From Phormidesmis priestleyi Ana (GTDB lineage Bacteria > Cyanobacteriota > Cyanobacteriia > Phormidesmidales > Phormidesmidaceae): a stretch of DNA of 64,000 bases. The DNA lies in contig LJZR01000005.1 in NCBI GenBank assembly GCA_001314865.1, positions 62,001-126,000 of the forward strand. The letters are read 5' to 3'. The position numbers were made by a program, and so were the translations under genes. Position 1 is the stretch's first letter, and every line of letters begins with the position of its first letter. Below, piece after piece: positions 58,694 through 64,000 of the stretch. The notes below the pieces were generated by a model. It saw only the letters and a list, made by a program, of their open reading frames with translations, made no database searches and was not told where the DNA came from.

Positions 58694-60456
58694 ATTTCTG
58701 CCAAGGTTTGCATTGCTTGATCCGTCGTTAAGAAAAAATGATTTTTGCCGAGATAATCTACAAATCCAATTGCGACGAGTTTATCCATGACGGGGCCTTT
58801 GACCTCAGAGAGATAAAACTCAATGTCTAACTGTTTTAGGTCAGCCACCAGTGTTTCCAATATTTCTAATGCACTAGCATCAATTACATTGATAGCGCTA
58901 CAGACGAGCAGCACACTTTTTATGTTTATACGCTCGGCAATCGCCTGATTTAGAAAATTTTCTAAGTACTTTGCATTGGCAAAGTAAAGGCTTTCATCCA
59001 TCCGAAGGGCTAGAACATCAGGGCTCGTTTTCACTGAGTGGCGCAGCTCATTGCGAAAGTGTTCTGAATCACCGACACGTCCAACAATTGCAATATGTGG
59101 GTGACTTGTCCGCCAAAGGTGCAGTCCCAACGCAATCAGGGCACCTAGAATAATGCCTTTTTCAACCCCCAAGGCTAATACCGTAAAAAATGTAACTACC
59201 CAGGCTAGGCCATCGGCTTTGTCATAGTCCCACATCCGTCTCAGCGTTGCAAAATCAATCAGCTTATAGACGGCGGTAATAATGATGGCGGCCAGACAAG
59301 TCTGGGGCAAAAAATAAAATAGTGACGTGAGAAACATCACGGTAACCGCAATTAATAGGCCGGTAATAATGGATGACAATCCTGTATTAGCCCCCGCTGC
59401 AAAGTTGACCACGGATCGGCTTAAGCCCCCCGTTACCGGGTATCCACCAGTAAAGGCTGCACCTAGGTTGGCAGCCCCAAAGGCAACGAGTTCCTGATTG
59501 GCATCAATTTTTTCGCGCCGTTTGTTGGCTAGCGACTGTCCACCCGCAAAGCCCTCCATATAACCCACTAGGGCGATCGCGAGAGCTGCTGGTAACAACC
59601 CTTGCAGCGTTTGCACATCTAAAAAGGGTACCGTAAAAGCTGGTAGCCCCTTAGGAATATCGCCAACAACTTTGATCCCTGCCGCCTGGTCGAGATGAAA
59701 TCCCCATACTAAAAGCGTGCCTAGAATAACCACTAAAAGCGGCGCACTCTTAGACACTGGCAAAATTTCTTGATCGCGCCATCCTAGATGCTGAAGGAGC
59801 TTTACCAATGGACTATTGAAGTAAAACAACAGTCCGACGCTAGATACGCCTAAGGCCAGCGCTACCCAATTAGTTTTGGGAAGGTTCCCAACAATTGAAG
59901 CTACTAATTGAAAAAAGGATTCAGTGGAGGGAATTGCTAGCCCAAACAAATGTTTGACCTGGCTAAAGGCAATAATCACAGCGGCTCCACTAATAAAGCC
60001 AGAGATGACAGAACGACTGAGAAAATTGACCAAAAAGCCTAGGCGCAATAGTCCTATGGACAATTCCAGTAGGCCAACCAAAAAGGCCAGGGTTATCGCT
60101 ATGGCCACAGACTGGGCCGTGTCTGAGGGAGCCAACTGGGAAATCGCGGCTCCCACCATCAGAGAGTCCACTGCAACAGGGCCAACCGCCAACACCCGAC
60201 TAGTTCCCAAGAGTGGATAGATAATGGCAGGGGCAATGCTGGCGTAGAGTCCAACTTGGGGCGGGAGACCTGCCAACAGGGCATAGGCCATGCTTTGCGG
60301 AATGAGCAGGCTGGCAACAATAATACCAGCGGTAATGTCTCCAATGAGGTATTTAGATTGATAGTTTCGCAACCAATTAAATGCAGGGATATGACGATGA
60401 AGAAATTGATTGGATGGAAAGAACGGACTACTTTTCTTAGTCAATTTTGGTTTCAC
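58690..60456 (-). CDS. SulP family anion permease with STAS domain
   Basis: A 588-residue SulP transporter. The N-terminal region has the family signature around DITAGIIVASLLIPQSMAYA and VGLYASIAPAIIYPLLGTSR, then about 10-12 membrane spans, then a cytoplasmic STAS domain (about 455-575; DVLALRMDESLYFANAKYLE, SAINVIDASALEIL). The start is GTG 60456. It is the third gene of a minus-strand unit with a persulfide dioxygenase and a DUF2892 protein, so sulfate, sulfite or thiosulfate is a likely substrate, although SulP proteins in cyanobacteria also carry bicarbonate (BicA). The context favours export or exchange of sulfur oxidation products. Confidence 0.92.
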   Translation of the reverse strand: MKPKLTKKSSPFFPSNQFLHRHIPAFNWLRNYQSKYLIGDITAGIIVASLLIPQSMAYALLAGLPPQVGLYASIAPAIIYPLLGTSRVLAVGPVAVDSLMVGAAISQLAPSDTAQSVAIAITLAFLVGLLELSIGLLRLGFLVNFLSRSVISGFISGAAVIIAFSQVKHLFGLAIPSTESFFQLVASIVGNLPKTNWVALALGVSSVGLLFYFNSPLVKLLQHLGWRDQEILPVSKSAPLLVVILGTLLVWGFHLDQAAGIKVVGDIPKGLPAFTVPFLDVQTLQGLLPAALAIALVGYMEGFAGGQSLANKRREKIDANQELVAFGAANLGAAFTGGYPVTGGLSRSVVNFAAGANTGLSSIITGLLIAVTVMFLTSLFYFLPQTCLAAIIITAVYKLIDFATLRRMWDYDKADGLAWVVTFFTVLALGVEKGIILGALIALGLHLWRTSHPHIAIVGRVGDSEHFRNELRHSVKTSPDVLALRMDESLYFANAKYLENFLNQAIAERINIKSVLLVCSAINVIDASALEILETLVADLKQLDIEFYLSEVKGPVMDKLVAIGFVDYLGKNHFFLTTDQAMQTLAEI

Positions 60457-60479
60457 CAGGAATCTAGTTCATTGAGATG

Positions 60480-60692
60480 TTAAACACAGTGGTTCCAGGG
60501 CATCTTGGCAATCAGTATTCCTAACGCACAAGTATCACTAATCCCAGCAAACACTAGTCCAGAGCCCACAAAGCTGCTGAGGATCAAGAACCAAGGAGAG
60601 AGAAATGCACCCAACACAGTACCCATGACAACAAGTGAACCTGCTACAATCTGCACCTGTCGCATTAGACTAATCAGCACATTTTTGTTCAC
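60480..60692 (-). CDS. Small DUF2892 (YgaP-type) inner membrane protein
   Basis: A 70-residue protein from GTG 60692 with two hydrophobic spans (about 14-32 and 34-50) and the DUF2892 ending, SDTCALGILIAKMPWN, including the Cys and the PWN motif. In other bacteria this domain occurs alone or fused to rhodanese in YgaP, and next to persulfide dioxygenase genes. It lies 23 bp before the SulP gene and 52 bp after the dioxygenase, so all three are probably cotranscribed. Confidence 0.85.
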   Translation of the reverse strand: MNKNVLISLMRQVQIVAGSLVVMGTVLGAFLSPWFLILSSFVGSGLVFAGISDTCALGILIAKMPWNHCV

Positions 60693-60744
60693 TTGTAAAT
60701 TTTCCGGTGGGGAAGCTCAAGGTGTCAACTAGAACGTGGTTTAG

Positions 60745-61443
60745 CTAGGCAGCAGCTAAGACATTGCCACACTGTTGATTGGCAGGCACTGCCTCCATCA
60801 TCTTCTTAGGATCTGGTAGATTCAATCCATCCATAAAATCGATAAACTGATCGCGGGTGCGCCCAACAAAACGAGGATTCCACTGTTTTTCCTCGGCAAT
60901 GGTAGAAATGCTGTGTCCACGATAGTCATGGGCTGGATAAACCCAGGTTTCATCGGGTAATGTAAACAGGTTCTGCGTTACCGAATCGTATAACGTACCG
61001 GCATCTCCGCTCTGAAAGTCTGTCCGTCCACAGCCTCGGATAAATAGGGCATCTCCGGTAAGAACTCTATCCCCATTTACCAAATAGGCCATGTGGCTAT
61101 CGGTGTGGCCTAGCGTAGCGATCGCTTGAATTTCTATTTCACCTACCTTTAGCACTTCACCAGGACTGATATGGTGACTAGCGCAGGAAACCTCAGCATT
61201 CTCTGGAACAATGCCCTCGCATCCAGTCAGCTCGCGCAGCTTCCCTGTCCCTGTAATATGGTCAGCATGGACGTGCGTCTCCAAACAATACGTTAAGGTT
61301 AATCCCAACTCGTTGAGTAGCTTATAGTCTCGATCCACTTGCCCAATAACGGGATCGACTAGGACGGCCTTGCCGATACTAGCATCAGCGATCAAATAAG
61401 TATAAGTCCACGAATCTTGGTCGAATAGTTGTCGAAATAGCAT
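60745..61443 (-). CDS. Persulfide dioxygenase-like MBL-fold protein (ETHE1/Blh type)
   Basis: A 232-residue metallo-beta-lactamase-fold enzyme. The metal motif is THVHADH (His57, His59, Asp61, His62), with further ligands in LGHTDSH and GDALFIRGCGRTDFQSG, and PAHDYRGH at the end. The GRTDFQ and HDY patterns separate ETHE1/Blh persulfide dioxygenases from glyoxalase II. The enzyme oxidises glutathione persulfide to sulfite using one Fe(II). It heads the operon with DUF2892 and SulP, so sulfite could leave through SulP. A perfect inverted repeat 68-99 bp upstream of the ATG is a likely repressor site. Confidence 0.92.
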   Translation of the reverse strand: MLFRQLFDQDSWTYTYLIADASIGKAVLVDPVIGQVDRDYKLLNELGLTLTYCLETHVHADHITGTGKLRELTGCEGIVPENAEVSCASHHISPGEVLKVGEIEIQAIATLGHTDSHMAYLVNGDRVLTGDALFIRGCGRTDFQSGDAGTLYDSVTQNLFTLPDETWVYPAHDYRGHSISTIAEEKQWNPRFVGRTRDQFIDFMDGLNLPDPKKMMEAVPANQQCGNVLAAA

Positions 61444-61510
61444 AGGTTCAGTCCTTATCTTCTGAATAGGGCGATGTGGTGTTAGAGCAAAAAGAGTGTA
61501 TGCGTCTCAC

Positions 61511-61542
61511 AATATCTACTATATTACTATATAGTAGATATT
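61511..61542. promoter_or_regulatory. Perfect 14-bp inverted repeat, likely operator of sulfur operon
   Basis: Arms AATATCTACTATAT (61511-61524) and ATATAGTAGATATT (61529-61542) are exact reverse complements around a 4-bp spacer. The A+T-rich long dyad at promoter distance from the dioxygenase gene resembles operators of ArsR-family sulfide/persulfide repressors (BigR/SqrR). No regulator gene is present in the window. Confidence 0.75.
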
Positions 61543-61563
61543 GCTTGCAATGAGATCAGTTGA

Positions 61564-61583
61564 GTCGTGCATTAATGCACGAC
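61564..61583. other. Perfect 20-bp palindrome
   Basis: GTCGTGCATT followed directly by its exact reverse complement AATGCACGAC. It abuts the next hairpin without a gap. Confidence 0.85.
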
Positions 61584-61617
61584 CAACGCTTGATGCCAGC
61601 TGGGGCATCAAGCGTTG
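61584..61617. terminator. Strong 14-bp stem-loop after GGDEF/EAL gene
   Basis: Arms CAACGCTTGATGCC and GGCATCAAGCGTTG pair perfectly around a 6-nt loop. It lies 22 bp beyond the stop codon of the minus-strand GGDEF/EAL gene. There is no U-tract, so it may be a terminator or mRNA 3' stabiliser, or part of a repeat element together with the adjoining palindrome. Confidence 0.6.
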
Positions 61618-61639
61618 ATACTCATGGCTTACTTGAAAA

Positions 61640-64000
61640 TTAATAGCATAGCAATTGAGGTGCTGAAGCCTTGTTTTGAATCTGAAGTTCAGCTGTGTTG
61701 GCTGGAAGTGCCCCATAGTCTTCAAGAAAAAGCCTAGCTATCTCTTTCTCAGCTAAGGGCTTAGAAAAGAAGTAGCCCTGGGCAAACTTGCAGCCTAGAG
61801 ATTTAAGCCAGTCCAACTGCTGCTGGGTCTCGATTCCTTCTGCGACAGAGTCGAGACCCAGCTGTTCGCTCAGAGCAATAATGACTTTCACAAGCTTGTT
61901 ATTGAGATCGCCCGCCTCTAATCCACTCACAAAGGAGCGATCAATCTTTAGATTATCGCAGGGTAAATAGCTCAGATACTGCAATGAAGAATACCCTGTC
62001 CCAAAGTCATCAATACTAATCCGAACACCCAGATGTTTAAGTTCATTCAGCACTTTAACCGTTGTATCGATATTAGCAATAAGCAGATTTTCCGTCACTT
62101 CCAGCGTCAAGCAGCTACTACATAAACCTGTTTTTGACAGAATCTGCCGCACCTCGTGGGAGAAGGTTGGCTTGAGTAGATCTTGCACCGACAAGTTAAT
62201 ACTCATCTTGAGGTCAGAAAGATTCTCAAATGCTGTTTGCCAATTGGCCAACTGACGGCAAGCAGTTTCTAACACCCAAGCTGTCAACTCTGTAATCAAC
62301 CCTGTCTCTTCTGCTAATGGAATAAATTCACCGGGTGAGATAAAACCCAGTTCAGGATGCTGCCAACGCACCAGAGCTTCAAAACCAGCCAGTTGGTTGG
62401 TGGCGATTTCCATAATGGGTTGGTAATGCACCACAAACTCTTGCTGATCAATGGCTTGGCGCAACTCTCGCTCTAGATTCAAGCGCCTGAGCGCTTTTTC
62501 ATACATGGCTTCATCAAAAATGGCATAACAATCCCGCCCCCGAGACTTCGCCTGATACATGGCAATATCGGCATCTCGCAACAGGGCCGTAGGCGAGTCA
62601 TACTGCATCCCCTCTAAAACAATACCCATGCTGGCGGTTACAAAGACCTCGCGGTTTTGTAACCGAACGGGCGCTTGAAATAAGGATAGGATACGTTCGG
62701 CAATATTGCAGACAGACTCTGCATCTAATCCATTCAGCAAGATGACAAATTCATCTCCTCCCAAACGCACTGCAATATCCCCCTCACGCAAGCTGGCTGC
62801 CAGCATCCGGGCAACAACCTCAAGTAGCTGATCGCCCGCGGCATGACCGAGGCTATCATTGACGATCTTAAAACGATCGAGATCGAGGAGGAGAACAGAC
62901 AATTGACCAAGACTGTTTTCTAGAGGCTTCTTATTTAAACAAGACTCTAGCTCGTTGAGCACAAAACTACGATTTGGCAAATCCGTAAGGGAGTCATGCA
63001 GGGCATTATAGAGAATTTGATTTTCTGCTCGCAGACGCTCTTCTAATTCATCTTTTGCTTTTTGGTAAGCCTCGGCCTGCTGAATCGCGATCGCCAACTG
63101 GATCGAGAGTTCTCTGAGCAATGCTACTTCCTCTAGAAGCCACTGCCGAGGTCCCTGGCTTTCGGCAACGCTCAGAAGCCCCCACAACTGACCATGTTGA
63201 AGAATCGGAACCAAGACTTGGGCATGAATATTCAAGCCCTTGAGCAAGTCTCGGTGACAATCTGCCATAGGATGGGTGTCTATGTCTTCTAAGATATTCG
63301 TGTTGCCTTGGAGATAGGCTTCAACCCAAGCTGGTGCATCAAAACAGGGGTCTAGAACAATTTTTCCCAAGTTTGAAGGCACACCTTCTGCAACAGCCTC
63401 AGCTACGACCGCAACACAGTAATCTGGCCGCATTTTCCACAGGGCGACCCGATCACACTTAAACAATGCCTGAACCCGCTCCACAGTCGTCTGCAAGACA
63501 TCGTCCAATACCAACGAAGCTCGCACATCGTTGGCGACCGCTGCCAACAATTGCTCCCGCTCAACTTTCAACCTCAAATCCTGGGTCCGCGATTGAACTT
63601 CCTGTTCTAGCTCAAGGGCTCTCTGTTCAAGGATTACCAGTTTGTCATTCTCCAGCTTCGCAACGCGCTGTTTGAGCTTTTCCACCAACCGGCATAGATC
63701 CACAGGGCTCAGTGCCTTTAGCAAACTGGATTGGGTTACAATCCCCTGCAAAGAGCCATCTTTGCCATTGACAATGATTCGTCGAATTCCCTGCCGTTGC
63801 ATCAACTGCTGGACATCCCACAATGAAGTATTCAGCAAGACGGAAAAGACCGGAGAACTCATGACAACAGCAGCATCTAGGGCCTCGAAGTCCAGCTCTA
63901 GGGCTTGAAACTGAACAATGTCTCGCTCCGTAATAATCCCGGTAGCAACCTCAATTAAATCACCAACCTCCGAGGTCTTTTCTTCCGTTAAAATTAAACA
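61640..64000 (-). CDS. CBS-GAF-GGDEF-EAL cyclic di-GMP protein, 5' end outside window
   Basis: The frame stays open to the right edge, adding 46 codons before the first in-window ATG, and those codons (GIITERDIVQFQALE) belong to a CBS domain, so the true start is outside. Visible order: CBS pair, coiled coil (VEKLKQRVAKLENDKLVIL), GAF domain (VALWKMRPDYCVAVVAEAVA to about the middle), GGDEF domain with the intact motif RLGGDEFVILL, EAL domain with EALVRW and SVAEGIETQQQL. Both catalytic motifs are intact, so it could make or degrade cyclic di-GMP, with GAF and CBS domains sensing a ligand. It is unrelated to the biosynthetic region. Confidence 0.94.
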   Translation of the reverse strand, partial: CLILTEEKTSEVGDLIEVATGIITERDIVQFQALELDFEALDAAVVMSSPVFSVLLNTSLWDVQQLMQRQGIRRIIVNGKDGSLQGIVTQSSLLKALSPVDLCRLVEKLKQRVAKLENDKLVILEQRALELEQEVQSRTQDLRLKVEREQLLAAVANDVRASLVLDDVLQTTVERVQALFKCDRVALWKMRPDYCVAVVAEAVAEGVPSNLGKIVLDPCFDAPAWVEAYLQGNTNILEDIDTHPMADCHRDLLKGLNIHAQVLVPILQHGQLWGLLSVAESQGPRQWLLEEVALLRELSIQLAIAIQQAEAYQKAKDELEERLRAENQILYNALHDSLTDLPNRSFVLNELESCLNKKPLENSLGQLSVLLLDLDRFKIVNDSLGHAAGDQLLEVVARMLAASLREGDIAVRLGGDEFVILLNGLDAESVCNIAERILSLFQAPVRLQNREVFVTASMGIVLEGMQYDSPTALLRDADIAMYQAKSRGRDCYAIFDEAMYEKALRRLNLERELRQAIDQQEFVVHYQPIMEIATNQLAGFEALVRWQHPELGFISPGEFIPLAEETGLITELTAWVLETACRQLANWQTAFENLSDLKMSINLSVQDLLKPTFSHEVRQILSKTGLCSSCLTLEVTENLLIANIDTTVKVLNELKHLGVRISIDDFGTGYSSLQYLSYLPCDNLKIDRSFVSGLEAGDLNNKLVKVIIALSEQLGLDSVAEGIETQQQLDWLKSLGCKFAQGYFFSKPLAEKEIARLFLEDYGALPANTAELQIQNKASAPQLLCY

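Overview
The window is cyanobacterial DNA: the HIP1 octamer GCGATCGC and its core recur throughout, and many gene families are typically cyanobacterial (Suc_Fer-like ferredoxin, DUF3102, SulP, MbtH-linked NRPS). I cannot name the genus. About two thirds of the window is one large hybrid NRPS/PKS gene cluster that continues off the left edge.

Layout. (1) 1-35454: seven co-directional megasynthase genes joined by 1-4 bp overlaps, mostly with strong Shine-Dalgarno sequences. Domain order is ...C-A-PCP-E | C-A-PCP | KS-AT-(degenerate KR)-ACP | C-A-PCP-Cy-A-Ox-PCP | C-A-PCP-C-A-PCP-E | C-A-PCP | TubC-C-A-PCP. Specificity residues read by eye suggest D-Val, Gly, a malonyl C2 unit, Ala, Cys oxidised to thiazole, Gly, D-Ala, Ser, and a last residue whose code is atypical but compatible with an aromatic amino acid. 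(2) 35486-42686: an unusual fusion of a CmlA-like diiron hydroxylase, a TubC-type docking domain and a thioester reductase; then a SAM methyltransferase, a class III aminotransferase, an MbtH protein and two unrecognised proteins. (3) 42646-50074: two paralogous ABC exporters on the minus strand behind a good Fur-box-like palindrome, an unrelated DUF3102 gene, a type II thioesterase and a membrane-anchored tyrosinase. (4) 50303-53760: a sucrase/ferredoxin-like protein behind a second, weaker Fur-like site, a parvulin-type isomerase and an MFS transporter. (5) 53855-58503: surface polysaccharide genes (pyruvyl transferase, two glycosyltransferases, flippase), followed by a transposase scrap. 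(6) 58690-61443: a sulfur operon (persulfide dioxygenase, DUF2892 membrane protein, SulP permease) behind a perfect 14-bp inverted repeat. (7) 61640 to the right edge: a CBS-GAF-GGDEF-EAL signalling protein, cut by the window.

How it may work together (inference). Reductive release, transamination, methylation, tyrosinase oxidation, export genes and Fur-like sites are together what would be expected for a siderophore whose C-terminal tyrosine becomes a cyclised catechol chromophore, as proposed for anachelin. The tyrosinase is predicted to be periplasmic, recalling maturation of the pyoverdine chromophore by PvdP. The peptide predicted here (with a thiazole, and no Thr-Ser-Ser) is not anachelin, so I regard this as a candidate undescribed compound.

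A second theme is an unusual density of short tandem repeats. At least twenty-five arrays of 9, 12, 15 or 18 bp interrupt coding regions in frame, mostly in linkers and surface loops, while intergenic arrays have mostly 13-bp units.
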